Of a stretch of 64,000 nt of DNA, positions 43,356-53,096 are shown piece by piece. Numbering within the stretch: position 1 is the stretch's first letter; each line of letters starts with the position of its first letter. A model generated the notes under the pieces. That model searched no databases. It was given only the letters and a program-made list of their open reading frames with translations, and had not been told where the DNA came from. Source of the DNA: Gammaproteobacteria bacterium (GTDB taxonomy: Bacteria > Pseudomonadota > Gammaproteobacteria > Pseudomonadales > Cellvibrionaceae); NCBI GenBank assembly GCA_021151625.1, contig JAGKWY010000002.1, forward strand, positions 62,001-126,000, read 5' to 3'. Made by a program: the position numbers and the translations under genes.

Positions 43356-43385
43356 CCTCCAACGTCAGATTTCTGATGTTAGAGG
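43356..43385 (-). promoter_or_regulatory. Dyad sequestering the parA ribosome site
   Basis: CCTCCAACGTCAGA (43,356-43,369) and TCTGATGTTAGAGG (43,372-43,385) are complementary in 12 of 14 positions. On the parA mRNA the downstream arm contains GGAGG, 7 bases before the ATG, so folding would hide it. It may also be a protein-binding operator. Confidence 0.65.
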
Positions 43386-43420
43386 ACACTGCCTGTAATA
43401 AACCCCTGCACTGGCAGTGT
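43386..43420. repeat. 8-bp inverted repeat next to the attachment site
   Basis: ACACTGCC (43,386-43,393) and GGCAGTGT (43,413-43,420) flank 19 bases just inside the att core. Possible arm-type recombinase or excisionase site. Confidence 0.4.
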
Positions 43421-43422
43421 TG

Positions 43423-43455
43423 AGGTCAGCGGTTCGATCCCGCTTAGCTCCACCA
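43423..43455 (+). other. attR: 3' end of a tRNA gene (tRNA-Ala-like), element boundary
   Basis: The sequence AGGTCAGCGGTTCGATCCCG and following bases gives a TPsiC arm (AGCGG-TTCGATC-CCGCT), the acceptor 3' strand TAGCTCC, discriminator A and CCA. No D-arm or anticodon arm precedes it, so it is not a whole tRNA. The implied 5' acceptor strand GGAGCTA/GGGGCTA fits tRNA-Ala. This is the duplicated target of an integrase that uses tRNA 3' ends; the other copy would be the complete tRNA to the left of the window. Confidence 0.8.
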
Positions 43456-43462
43456 AATAAAC

Positions 43463-43497
43463 AAAAAGGCCGATATCGAAAGATATCGGCCTTTTTG
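43463..43497 (+). terminator. tRNA terminator
   Basis: AAAAAGGCCGATATC-gaaa-GATATCGGCCTTTTT, a perfect 15-pair stem with a GAAA tetraloop and T run, 8 bases after the CCA. It is the original terminator of the interrupted tRNA transcription unit. Confidence 0.9.
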
Positions 43498-43568
43498 TTT
43501 ATTTGCGTTTTGTTGCTTTTTTGAAAGTCATTAGCCAATAAAGACAGATGTAATAACGGAATTAAACG

Positions 43569-46013
43569 ATGGACAAAAAGCGCTTAACCGAAACGGACAT
43601 AATCACCAAGTTCATTCTCCCCGCGATAGACGCCGCAGGTTGGGATTCCATGACCCAATTACGTCAGGAAGTGAAGCTACGCGATGGCAAGGTCATTGTT
43701 CGTGGCAATATGGGTGTCCGCAAAACCGTTAAGTCTGCTGATATCGTCCTCTACCACAAACCCAACCTGCCGTTAGCGGTGATTGAAGCCAAAGCCAATA
43801 AACATGAGATTGGCAAAGGCATCCAGCAGGGCTTGGATTACGCTCGTCTGCTCGATGTACCTTTTGTATTTGCCTCTAACGGTGATGGTTTTATCTTTCA
43901 CGACAAAACCAATAGCACCGGTTTGCTCGAATCCGAAATCACTCTTGACGAATTCCCAGCGCCCGAACAGCTATGGCAAAAATTCTGTGCATGGAAGGGT
44001 TATACCCAAGCGCAATTACCTATCATTACCCAAGATTATTACGATGATGGCAGCGGCAAAGCCCCACGTTACTACCAGCTGCAAGCCGTTAATAAAACTA
44101 TTGCCGCTGTATCTGCTGGGCAGAACCGCGCTTTGTTGGTCATGGCGACCGGTACCGGTAAAACTTACACCGCGTTTCAAATTATTTGGCGTTTATGGAA
44201 GTCACGGCAGAAGAAACGTATATTGTTTTTGGCTGATCGTAATATTCTGGTCGATCAAACGCGCTTGAATGATTTCCAACCCTTTGGCCAAGCCATGACC
44301 AAAGTGACAGGGCGTGAGATTGACCCCGCCTATGAAATTCACTTGGCGTTGTATCAAGCCTTAACTGGCCCCGATGAATCACAAAAAGCGTATAAACAAG
44401 TTGGGCGCGATTTTTTTGATTTAATCATTATCGACGAATGCCACCGTGGAAGTGCCGCCGAGGATAGTGCATGGCGTGAAATTCTTGAGTACTTCACCAG
44501 CGCCACACAAATTGGTTTGACTGCAACACCAAAAGAAACCGATGAGGTTTCCAATACCAATTACTTTGGCGACCCCGTTTATACCTACTCACTCAAAGAA
44601 GGAATTGAAGACGGATTTCTCGCACCCTATAAAGTTGTGCGTGTAGATCTGGATGTGGATTTACAAGGCTGGCGCCCCACCAAAAACCAGGTGGATAAAA
44701 ACGGTGAGCTGATTGAAGATCGTATTTACAATCAAAAAGATTTTGATCGTACCTTGGTAATAGACGAGCGTACGCAACTGGTGGCGGAAACCATTACTGC
44801 CTACTTAAAACGCACCGATCCAATGGCAAAAACTATTGTATTTTGTAACGATATCGATCACGCCGAACGTATGCGCCGTGCACTGGTAAACCTCAACCCA
44901 GAGCAAATTCAAAAGAACGATAAATACGTAATGAAAATTACCGGCGATGATGAACTTGGTAAAGCGCAACTGGATAACTTTATCAATCCCAAGCGCGCAT
45001 ATCCTGTTATCGCGACCACCTCAGAATTAATGACGACAGGTGTGGATGCAAAAACTTGCAAATTGGTAGTGTTGGATCAAAACATTCAATCCATGACTAA
45101 ATTCAAACAAATCATTGGTCGTGGTACACGCATAGATGATCGCTACAACAAACTTTGGTTCACTATTTTAGATTTCAAAAAAGCTACTGAATTATTTGCT
45201 GATCCAAGCTTTGATGGCGCGCCTGAAAAAGTGATGGTGGCAACTGCTGAAGATGTTATTGACCTCGAAGACTCAAGCTTTGATGAAGAGCTTGCCAGCG
45301 TTCAAGAGGAGCAAGCTGAGCTAGATGCTGAACTTGAGACCAGCGATGACAATGAAATCAAAGAGCCGCAAGCGCCTTATGAAGTAACTACAGGCACAGG
45401 CAATGGTGAGTTTGAAGATGAAGAAGGCAAGCGGTATGTCAAATATCGGGTATCTGGCGTAACCGTAACCAAGATTGCCGAGCGTGTGCAGTATTACGAT
45501 ACCGATGGCAAGTTGGTCACTGAATCCTTCAAAGACTACACTCGCAACACCATTAAGAAGCAATTCGCTTCCTTAAATGATTTTATAAAAACCTGGCAAT
45601 GCAGCGAACGCAAGCAAGCCATTATTAATGAGCTGGAAGCTGAAGGCGTAATCTGGCAAGCGTTGGAAGAGGATGTTAGTCGTGAACTCGATCCCTTTGA
45701 TTTAATTTGCCACGTGGCTTTTGACCAGCCTGCATTAACCCGTCGTGAACGAGCGGAAAATGTAAAAAAGCGCAACTACTTCACTAAGTATTCCGCTGCC
45801 GCGCAAAATGTTCTCAATGCATTGTTAGATAAATATGCCGATATAGGTGTAACTGAAATTGAATCCATCAACGTGCTAAAAGTTAAACCACTGGATCAAC
45901 TTGGTACGCCCTTGGAGATCGTAAAAAATGCCTTTGGCAGCAAAAAAGAATACGAACAAGCTATTACCGAGTTAGAAGCCGCGCTTTATAGCGCTGAGCA
46001 AGCCAGCGCTTAA
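43569..46013 (+). CDS. hsdR: Type I restriction enzyme, R subunit (EcoEI-like)
   Basis: An 814-residue HsdR. The N-terminal nuclease domain has the PD-(D/E)XK pattern with Asp58, Glu73 and Lys75 (SADIVLYHK...AVIEAKANK). The SF2 translocase has MATGTGKT near residue 195, IIDECHRGS near 286, TATP and the QIIGRGTR motif VI. The C-terminal region fits the EcoEI R-type assembly domain. It cuts unmodified DNA after ATP-driven translocation. It opens a plus-strand operon directly beyond the tRNA terminator. Confidence 0.95.
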   Translation: MDKKRLTETDIITKFILPAIDAAGWDSMTQLRQEVKLRDGKVIVRGNMGVRKTVKSADIVLYHKPNLPLAVIEAKANKHEIGKGIQQGLDYARLLDVPFVFASNGDGFIFHDKTNSTGLLESEITLDEFPAPEQLWQKFCAWKGYTQAQLPIITQDYYDDGSGKAPRYYQLQAVNKTIAAVSAGQNRALLVMATGTGKTYTAFQIIWRLWKSRQKKRILFLADRNILVDQTRLNDFQPFGQAMTKVTGREIDPAYEIHLALYQALTGPDESQKAYKQVGRDFFDLIIIDECHRGSAAEDSAWREILEYFTSATQIGLTATPKETDEVSNTNYFGDPVYTYSLKEGIEDGFLAPYKVVRVDLDVDLQGWRPTKNQVDKNGELIEDRIYNQKDFDRTLVIDERTQLVAETITAYLKRTDPMAKTIVFCNDIDHAERMRRALVNLNPEQIQKNDKYVMKITGDDELGKAQLDNFINPKRAYPVIATTSELMTTGVDAKTCKLVVLDQNIQSMTKFKQIIGRGTRIDDRYNKLWFTILDFKKATELFADPSFDGAPEKVMVATAEDVIDLEDSSFDEELASVQEEQAELDAELETSDDNEIKEPQAPYEVTTGTGNGEFEDEEGKRYVKYRVSGVTVTKIAERVQYYDTDGKLVTESFKDYTRNTIKKQFASLNDFIKTWQCSERKQAIINELEAEGVIWQALEEDVSRELDPFDLICHVAFDQPALTRRERAENVKKRNYFTKYSAAAQNVLNALLDKYADIGVTEIESINVLKVKPLDQLGTPLEIVKNAFGSKKEYEQAITELEAALYSAEQASA

Positions 46014-46073
46014 CATCTAAATATACCCATACCCACATGTGCGGGTATCCATAACAAGAGTTAGAACTACCCC

Positions 46074-47555
46074 ATGTCTATTTCATCTGTAGTTAAATCC
46101 ATTCAAGACATCATGCGTAAAGATGCCGGTGTCGATGGCGATGCCCAGCGTCTTGGACAACTCTCATGGTTGTTATTTTTAAAAATATTTGATGCGCAAG
46201 AAGAAAATCTGGAGTTTGAACAAGGCGACGCCTACAAAGCGCCTATCCCAAAAAAATACCTTTGGCGCAATTGGGCGGCAGATCCAGAAGGAATTACTGG
46301 AGAAGAACTATTGGATTTTGTGAATACGGAATTGTTTCCCAAGTTAAAAGATATGCCTGCACCAATTCGCTCAAACCCAAGAGGTTTTGTTGCGAAAGAA
46401 GCTTTTGGTGATGCATTCAATTACATGAAAAATGGCACGTTGCTGCGTCAGGTAATCAACAAACTCAATGAAATCGATTTTACTAACTCCGCTGAGCGCC
46501 ATTTGTTTGGTGATTTGTACGAGCAAATTTTAAAAGACTTGCAAAGTGCGGGTAACGCGGGTGAATTTTATACCCCACGTGCAGTGACTCGGTTTATTGT
46601 ACAGATGATTGACCCAAAACTAGGCGAGTCTATATTTGACCCTGCCTGTGGTACGGGCGGATTTTTAAGTTGCGCGTTTGACCATGTAAAAGCCAATTAC
46701 GTAAAAACTGCCGAAGACCACGCCACCTTGCAGCAACAAATTCACGGCGTAGAAAAAAAGCAATTACCGCATTTACTCTGCACCACCAATATGCTGTTAC
46801 ACGGAATAGAAGTGCCCGTGCAAGTGAAGCACGCCAATACGTTAAACAGACCGCTTTCCAGTTGGGATGATGACGAACAGAAAAATGTCATCATTACCAA
46901 CCCGCCATTTGGTGGTACAGAGGAAGACGGCATAGAAAAAAACTTCCCTTCAGAAATGCAAACCCGTGAAACGGCGGATTTGTTTTTGCAGCTAATTATT
47001 GAGGTGTTAAAAGATGGTGGCCGCGCCGCTGTAGTCCTGCCAGATGGCACGCTCTTTGGCGAAGGTGTAAAAACCAAAATCAAAAAACTGTTATTAGACA
47101 CCTGTAACCTCCACACAGTCGTGCGTTTGCCCAATTCCGTATTTGCGCCTTACACGAGTATTAAAACCAATATTTTATTTTTTGAAAAAGGAACGCCCAC
47201 GAAAGAAGTTTGGTATTACGAGGTTCCGCTGCCAGCGGGTGTAAAAGCCTTTAATAAAACCAAGCCTATGAAGCTGGAAGACTTTGCTGCCTGTGCAGAC
47301 TGGTGGGGTGAAGGCAAAAAGCAATCGGTAAAAGCCAAGCGCAAAAGCCGTGTAGAGAACGAACAGGCATGGAAAGTAAGCATTGAGGATATTGCTGCGC
47401 GTAATTACAACCTCGATATTAAAAACCCGCATATGGTTGAACAAATAAGCCATGACCCCGATGAATTGCTTGTCACTTACGCGCATCAGCAAAAAAATAT
47501 TCAGCAGTTGAGAGATCAACTTAAAACGATTTTGAGTGATGCGTTAAATGGATAA
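46074..47555 (+). CDS. hsdM: Type I restriction-modification, M subunit (N6-adenine methyltransferase)
   Basis: A 493-residue HsdM. It has the N-terminal helical domain, then AdoMet motif I DPACGTGGFL near residue 191 and catalytic motif IV NPPFGG near 275, followed by a C-terminal helical tail that binds HsdS. It protects host DNA and is needed for restriction. It lies 60 bases after hsdR, and its end overlaps the fic gene by 8 bases. Confidence 0.95.
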   Translation: MSISSVVKSIQDIMRKDAGVDGDAQRLGQLSWLLFLKIFDAQEENLEFEQGDAYKAPIPKKYLWRNWAADPEGITGEELLDFVNTELFPKLKDMPAPIRSNPRGFVAKEAFGDAFNYMKNGTLLRQVINKLNEIDFTNSAERHLFGDLYEQILKDLQSAGNAGEFYTPRAVTRFIVQMIDPKLGESIFDPACGTGGFLSCAFDHVKANYVKTAEDHATLQQQIHGVEKKQLPHLLCTTNMLLHGIEVPVQVKHANTLNRPLSSWDDDEQKNVIITNPPFGGTEEDGIEKNFPSEMQTRETADLFLQLIIEVLKDGGRAAVVLPDGTLFGEGVKTKIKKLLLDTCNLHTVVRLPNSVFAPYTSIKTNILFFEKGTPTKEVWYYEVPLPAGVKAFNKTKPMKLEDFAACADWWGEGKKQSVKAKRKSRVENEQAWKVSIEDIAARNYNLDIKNPHMVEQISHDPDELLVTYAHQQKNIQQLRDQLKTILSDALNG

Positions 47556-48579
47556 ATTAACGCCGCCCTTTACAGTAACCCCCAACATTATTTACTTGGT
47601 GGCGAATATTAGTGAGCATATAGGGCGTTTATCCTTCGCCAGCACACAGGCGGCAGCATTACGCTTAAATCGTATTAACCGTATTCGCACCATTCAAGGT
47701 TCGCTTGCGATTGAGGGGAATACCTTAAGCGAGGAGCAAATCACGGCGATTCTGGAAGGTAAGCGAGTAATAGCGCCGCCGCGCGAATTACAAGAAGCGC
47801 GCAATGCGATAGTCGCCTATGAACAACTGGATAAGTGGCAGCCTGAAAAGGAAAAAGATTTGCTCAGTGCCCATGCGTTGCTCATGCAAAGCTTGGTGGA
47901 TGATGCAGGCCTTTATCGTAAAGGCAATGTTGGGGTTATGAAGGGCGAGCAAGTCGTGCATATGGCACCACCTGCGAATCGCGTTGCGGGGTTAATGAAA
48001 AATTTATTGCACTGGCTCAAAACATCCAACCAGCATCCGCTTATTGCAAGCTGTGTATTTCACTACGAGTTTGAATTTATCCACCCCTTTAGCGATGGTA
48101 ATGGGCGCATGGGGCGGCTATGGCAAACATTGATATTAAGCCAGTGGAATCCGTTGTTTCAGAATATTCCTGTGGAGAGTTTGGTGCATGAACACCAGGC
48201 GGAATACTACCAAGCCATTAATAGCAGCACGCAACAAACCGACTGCGCCATCTTCATTGAGTTTATGCTGAGGATGATTTTAGAGGCCATTACCAGCTCG
48301 GTAATAGATAGCACTACTAATGCAACCCCCCATGTAACCCCTCAAGCTACCCCCCAAGTAGAGCAGCTGTTAAATATTTTAAAAGGTGAAATGGGGCGCG
48401 ATGATCTGCTTGTTGCATTGGGCTTGAGTGACCGAAAAAATTTCCGTGAGGCGTACTTGCAACCCGCTTTAACGGCTGGGTTAGTCACTATGACCAATCC
48501 CAACAGCCCCAAAAGCCCCAAACAACGTTACCGCATAACTGCGCAGGGGTTGGCGTTGTTAAAACAAAAGAAAATTTGA
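47548..48579 (+). CDS. Fic-family protein with N-terminal inhibitory motif
   Basis: A 343-residue Fic protein. The catalytic motif HPFSDGNGR is at residues 179-187. The (S/T)xxxE(G/N) inhibitory motif SLAIEG is at 52-57, on the N-terminal side, making it a class II, self-inhibited Fic. A C-terminal winged helix (about 265-340) follows a Thr/Pro/Gln linker. Fic enzymes transfer AMP from ATP to target hydroxyls. It overlaps hsdM by 8 bases, a recurring placement inside type I operons whose purpose is unclear. Confidence 0.9.
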   Translation: MDKLTPPFTVTPNIIYLVANISEHIGRLSFASTQAAALRLNRINRIRTIQGSLAIEGNTLSEEQITAILEGKRVIAPPRELQEARNAIVAYEQLDKWQPEKEKDLLSAHALLMQSLVDDAGLYRKGNVGVMKGEQVVHMAPPANRVAGLMKNLLHWLKTSNQHPLIASCVFHYEFEFIHPFSDGNGRMGRLWQTLILSQWNPLFQNIPVESLVHEHQAEYYQAINSSTQQTDCAIFIEFMLRMILEAITSSVIDSTTNATPHVTPQATPQVEQLLNILKGEMGRDDLLVALGLSDRKNFREAYLQPALTAGLVTMTNPNSPKSPKQRYRITAQGLALLKQKKI

Positions 48580-48637
48580 ATGAATTGTCTCTGCACTGCG
48601 GAGACAATTGCTTTATACAAAATAAATGATATTTATT

Positions 48638-50632
48638 ATGAAAAGCCTGATTACTGATCACCTAGATATCTGGACTGCCGCCCACAAAACCCGCAGCACC
48701 GCAGGGCGTGGCAGCAACAATAAGCTGGATTTATACGGTATTAAAAAACTGCGCGAGTTGATCTTGGAATTGGCTGTGCGAGGCAAGTTGGTGTCACAAG
48801 ATCCAAATGATGTGCCTGCGAGTGAGTTAGTTAAACGTATCTCTGCTGAAAAATCCACGTTGATTAAAGAGGGGAGAATCAAAAAGGAAATTTCCTTTGT
48901 CAATTTTGATGGCTTAGATGAAATTAAAAAACCTTTACCAGATTCATGGAGTTGGATACGGCTTTCGGATACGGCAGACATCGTGCGAGGTGGATCGCCT
49001 CGGCCTGCGGGTGATCCTAAATTTTATGGTGGAAGCATTCCATTTTTAAAAGTTGGAGATGTAACTAATAATAAGGGGAAATATGTTGAAGGGTTTAATG
49101 CGACAATCACAGAAGCGGGTTTAACAAAAACACGGTATATAAATACTAGAACTGTATTGCTTTCGAATAGTGGAGCAACTCTTGGGATTCCAGCGATTTG
49201 CACTTTTCCCACTACTTTTAATGACGGAATAGCTGCTTTTGTTGAAAAATCTGCATGTATCTTTGATGAGTATTTATATTTATATTTAAAAAGCATCAGC
49301 AAATGGTTATTGCACGTGGCATCTCAAGGGCAGGGACAACCAAACCTAAACACCGATATAGTAAAATCAGTTTGGTTTTCATTGCCACCAATGGAAGAAC
49401 AACATCGCATAGTCGCCAAAGTCGATGAGCTAATGGCTTTCTGCGATCAATTGGAGCAAACCCAAAGCGACAATATCGCTGCCCATGCACAACTCGTAGA
49501 AGTACTGCTCGCCAGCTTAACCAACAGCAGCGACCACACGGAACTGCAAAACAACTGGCAACGCATAGCTGCGCACTTCGATACCCTATTCACCACCGAA
49601 CACAGCATCGACCAACTCAAACAAACCATTCTGCAATTAGCCGTAATGGGCAAGCTCGTCCCTCAAAACCCCAACGACGAACCCGCCAGCGAACTCCTAA
49701 AAAAAATCGCTGCTGAAAAAGCTCAGTTGATTAAAGAAGGAAAAATCAAAAAAGAAAAACCGTTACCAGAAATTACGGATGAAGAAAAACCGTTTGAATT
49801 GCCGAGTGGGTGGGAGTGGTGTCGATTGGGGGGCATCACAAACTATGGTGCTTCGGATAAGGCCGAACCATCAGATGTTGATGCATTTACTTGGGTGTTA
49901 GAGCTTGAAGATGTAGAGAAAGGAACCTCACTTGTATTGCAAAAAGTTCGCTACAAAGATAGAAACTTTAAAAGCACTAAAAATAGATTTAAGAAAAATG
50001 ATGTGATTTACGGAAAACTTCGTCCGTATCTAGACAAGGTTTTAGTTGCTGATGAAGACGGTGTCTGTTCTACAGAGATGATTCCAATTCGAGGCTATTT
50101 GGGGATTTTTCCAGAATATTTACGCTTGATGATGAAATCACCAAAATTTATCGAATATGCAACAGAATCAACTCACGGAATGAGTCTTCCTCGGCTTGGT
50201 ACCGAAAAAGCAGTATTAGCTTTGATTCCGCTATGTTCTTTGTCAGAGCAACACCGCGTGGTCGCCAAAGTCGATGAACTCATGACTCTCTGCGATACAC
50301 TAAAAGCCAACCTCCAATATGCCCAAGCAACCCAGCTAGCACTGGCGGATGCATTAGTCGAATCTGTTATTGGTGTAAGTTACTCGCCTTCTGTGTCAGT
50401 AAAAAACGAAGAGCTACCTATGGAAATAAGAACTTCTCTTGAGTTAAACCCTAACGTAAAGCTAAAAACTGATGCAGTATTGGCCAACATTATTAGTGCT
50501 GAAGAAGGAAGCATTGATGCAAAACGTTTATGGCAGAAGTCGAAAATGGATTTACCGAGTTTTTACAAGCAGCTCAAGCGGGAAATTTCTGCTGGATACA
50601 TAATTAAACCTGCTGTAGCAGAAATTTGGTAG
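48638..50632 (+). CDS. hsdS: Type I restriction specificity subunit with C-terminal extension
   Basis: A 664-residue HsdS: two target-recognition domains (about 110-270 and 400-545), each followed by the conserved helix EEQHRIVAKVDELMAFCDQLE / SEQHRVVAKVDELMTLCDTLK, and two matching spacer segments (AEKSTLIKEGRIKKE, AEKAQLIKEGKIKKE). It sets the bipartite DNA target. About 100 extra residues at the end form a winged-helix-like tail, longer than usual for HsdS. The start at 48,638 (MKSLITDHLDIW) is chosen over an in-frame ATG at 48,626; neither has a good ribosome site. Confidence 0.9.
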   Translation: MKSLITDHLDIWTAAHKTRSTAGRGSNNKLDLYGIKKLRELILELAVRGKLVSQDPNDVPASELVKRISAEKSTLIKEGRIKKEISFVNFDGLDEIKKPLPDSWSWIRLSDTADIVRGGSPRPAGDPKFYGGSIPFLKVGDVTNNKGKYVEGFNATITEAGLTKTRYINTRTVLLSNSGATLGIPAICTFPTTFNDGIAAFVEKSACIFDEYLYLYLKSISKWLLHVASQGQGQPNLNTDIVKSVWFSLPPMEEQHRIVAKVDELMAFCDQLEQTQSDNIAAHAQLVEVLLASLTNSSDHTELQNNWQRIAAHFDTLFTTEHSIDQLKQTILQLAVMGKLVPQNPNDEPASELLKKIAAEKAQLIKEGKIKKEKPLPEITDEEKPFELPSGWEWCRLGGITNYGASDKAEPSDVDAFTWVLELEDVEKGTSLVLQKVRYKDRNFKSTKNRFKKNDVIYGKLRPYLDKVLVADEDGVCSTEMIPIRGYLGIFPEYLRLMMKSPKFIEYATESTHGMSLPRLGTEKAVLALIPLCSLSEQHRVVAKVDELMTLCDTLKANLQYAQATQLALADALVESVIGVSYSPSVSVKNEELPMEIRTSLELNPNVKLKTDAVLANIISAEEGSIDAKRLWQKSKMDLPSFYKQLKREISAGYIIKPAVAEIW

Positions 50633-50642
50633 GTATTGGTAT

Positions 50643-52232
50643 ATGAAAATAAAGGAATTACTTATACCGAACTATAAAGGTTTCATTAACTTTAAAGTGA
50701 CTTTTGATTTTGGCTCACCAATTTCAACGATTATTGGCCCAAATGGTGTTGGTAAATCTAACCTAATAGAAATAATTGTGTCTATTTTTAGAGCAATTGA
50801 CCTTGGTGAGCAAACAGAATTTAGTTATACCATTATCTATGAGTGTCGCGATCATGAAGTTAAGGCACGATTTGATGTGAATGACAGTGCTAATAATTTT
50901 GTTGTTGTTGATGGGGAGGCGAAATCTTTTACGTTCTTAAAAAATAATGCAAATGAATATTTGCCTTTAAATATATTTACCTATTATTCGGGTACAAATG
51001 AACGTGTTGAATCGCTCTTTGTAAAGCATCAAACACGCTTTTACGATGCCCTTACCAAGGGTGATGATCAATTAATTAGACGTTTTTTCTACTGCCGAGA
51101 GGTACACAGTTTTTTCGTATTGCTGGCGTTTTTAGTAGATAACGAAAAGGCATCGAAAGATCTTCTGGAAAAGCTCCACGTAAAAAACCTAGAGTCAGTT
51201 TTATTCGTACTTAAAAAACCCTATTGGTACAAGGGTAAACCCTCTGAAATCATGCTTGCTGAAGGTGACCAAAAGTTTTGGTATTCGCGGGGTGTTGTAA
51301 GAGATTTTCTAAACCACTTGTGGGAAGTGGCAATTGCCCCCATTGATAATACTGAGCGTAAAATCATTGACTTTCGTGGTCGTTCTGAAAATCAAGATCG
51401 GTTATATCTATTCTTGCCAGATAAAGAATCTCTCGAAAATTTAGCAAAAAATTATGCCGATACTACTGCGCTCTTTAAACATGTTGAAAGCACCTACATT
51501 GCTGATTTACTTGAAGACGTACAGGTAACAGTAACTACCACTGATGATAAAGAGCTTACTTTCAGCGCACTCTCGGAAGGCGAACGGCAACTGTTAACTG
51601 TGCTTGGGCTGATGAAGTTTACGAGAGGGGATGAATCATTATTCCTTTTGGATGAGCCAGACACCCATTTAAACCCCCGCTGGAAGCTCGACTACTTCTC
51701 CCAAATAGAAAAAATATTGGATTACAAAATCGAAGGGAGTAATAGAACAGCATGGGACTCTAGCCAGGTGATACTAACCACGCATGATCCAATGATGCTC
51801 ACCTCGTTATACGCTAACCAAATTCGTGTTATTACCGAAAAGGATGGTGTCAAGATTTCGGAAATTCCAGAGGAAGATCCTATTAACTTGGGTGTTGAGG
51901 CGATAATTCAATCTGAACTTTATGGAATTAGAAGTAGTCTTGACGATGAGATTCAAAAGAAAATTGATTTACGCAATAGATTGCTATCTATGCCTAACTT
52001 GTCAGGGAAACCATTAGAAAAACTTTTAGAGTTGAATGATGAGCTTGATGCAATTGGTTTACAGTATGCGCACCCCAATCCCTATTTTTCAAATTTCTCA
52101 AAAGCTATAAGCCGCAATCCTAAATTCAGGCGTCCAGAGTTTACTCCCGATGAATATGAAGAGTTGCAGAAGTTGTCAGATGAAATTCTAGCTACCGTAT
52201 TGGGGCAGGAGGCTGACAATGATAAAAATTAA
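50643..52232 (+). CDS. Restriction-system-associated AAA ATPase (PtuA-like)
   Basis: A 529-residue SMC/ABC-type ATPase: Walker A IIGPNGVGKSN at residues 30-40, signature LSEGERQLLTVLGL, Walker B LFLLDEPDTHLNPRW and the switch LTTHDP. This matches AAA proteins that accompany type I restriction operons and the PtuA component of Septu defence. It starts 10 bases after hsdS, and its 3' end overlaps the HNH gene by 14 bases, the usual ptuA-ptuB arrangement. It probably gates the partner nuclease in response to nucleotide or DNA state. Confidence 0.85.
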   Translation: MKIKELLIPNYKGFINFKVTFDFGSPISTIIGPNGVGKSNLIEIIVSIFRAIDLGEQTEFSYTIIYECRDHEVKARFDVNDSANNFVVVDGEAKSFTFLKNNANEYLPLNIFTYYSGTNERVESLFVKHQTRFYDALTKGDDQLIRRFFYCREVHSFFVLLAFLVDNEKASKDLLEKLHVKNLESVLFVLKKPYWYKGKPSEIMLAEGDQKFWYSRGVVRDFLNHLWEVAIAPIDNTERKIIDFRGRSENQDRLYLFLPDKESLENLAKNYADTTALFKHVESTYIADLLEDVQVTVTTTDDKELTFSALSEGERQLLTVLGLMKFTRGDESLFLLDEPDTHLNPRWKLDYFSQIEKILDYKIEGSNRTAWDSSQVILTTHDPMMLTSLYANQIRVITEKDGVKISEIPEEDPINLGVEAIIQSELYGIRSSLDDEIQKKIDLRNRLLSMPNLSGKPLEKLLELNDELDAIGLQYAHPNPYFSNFSKAISRNPKFRRPEFTPDEYEELQKLSDEILATVLGQEADNDKN

Positions 52233-53049
52233 GTTTCCAGATGTCCTTCCTCCAGAAATTCAAACATGGAAATCTGTGGCTGCTACGATTTCTGCACAGA
52301 TTTTAGCTGCGCAATCAATTCAGGATAAGCATAAACTTATCGATAAATATAAAAAGCATTGGCAAAAAAAAGTGTTAGTTACTTGGTTATCTAAAATGTC
52401 GCATGATAAGTGCTGGTATACCGAAACATATTTCGGTGGTGATTACCAAGAGGTGGAGCATTTTAGACCAAAGAAAAATACCAAGAATAAAGATGGTGCG
52501 ATAAATGCGGCTCATGATGGATACTATTGGCTTGCTTTTGATTTGGATAATTATCGGCTCTGCAAGCGGAGACCGAATGCTAAAAAAGGTACATTCTTTC
52601 CTGTGATTGATGAGAGATTCAGAGCCTCAAACGAGACCTACGACTGGCGTGACGAGTTACCTTTGTTTCTTGATCCCTTAGATGACGAGGATTGCTTGCT
52701 GTTAAGTTTTGATGATAATGGAAAGCCAGTTCCAGCAGCTGATCTTGAGGCTCAAGATGTTGAGCGCGTTATGTTTACGATTGATAAGTACTTTTTAGAT
52801 GAAGAGGTTTTAAATCGCCGAAGAGCTGATACATGGTCAACCTGTAGATCGTTGTACAACAAGTATTTAAATGCAATGAAGGCTATTAAGTCGTCACCGA
52901 ATGATAGAGTTAGTGCGCGAGCAGAGGCTGAAGCAGATCTTAAACTATTAAAAGCAATGCTAACTGAAAATAAGGAGTTTTCTTCGGTGGCTAAAGAGGC
53001 CCTTATCAAGACTGGCGACCGGATGGCGATCAAGATTGCCTGCTCATAG
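52219..53049 (+). CDS. HNH endonuclease-like protein (PtuB/TIGR02646-like)
   Basis: A 276-residue protein. The HNH region reads KCWYTE (Cys65), EVEHFRPKK (Glu80-His81), YYWLAFDLDNYRLC (Trp104, Asn111, Cys115). This is the order of TIGR02646/PtuB nucleases, but the second Cys of the first CxxC is Thr69, so the structural zinc may be altered. Paired with the upstream ATPase by a 14-base overlap, it would be the effector of a Septu-like module. Nuclease activity is inferred. Confidence 0.8.
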   Translation: MIKIKFPDVLPPEIQTWKSVAATISAQILAAQSIQDKHKLIDKYKKHWQKKVLVTWLSKMSHDKCWYTETYFGGDYQEVEHFRPKKNTKNKDGAINAAHDGYYWLAFDLDNYRLCKRRPNAKKGTFFPVIDERFRASNETYDWRDELPLFLDPLDDEDCLLLSFDDNGKPVPAADLEAQDVERVMFTIDKYFLDEEVLNRRRADTWSTCRSLYNKYLNAMKAIKSSPNDRVSARAEAEADLKLLKAMLTENKEFSSVAKEALIKTGDRMAIKIACS

Positions 53050-53096
53050 AATTGTAAGTGTTATTTTTCAGTTGCTGAGTATTTTTTGGAAAGACT

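Noticed and set aside
43383..43455. A complete tRNA gene
   Set aside because: Only the TPsiC arm, acceptor 3' strand and CCA are present. The upstream 8-base inverted repeat does not make a 7-base anticodon loop, and there is no D-arm.
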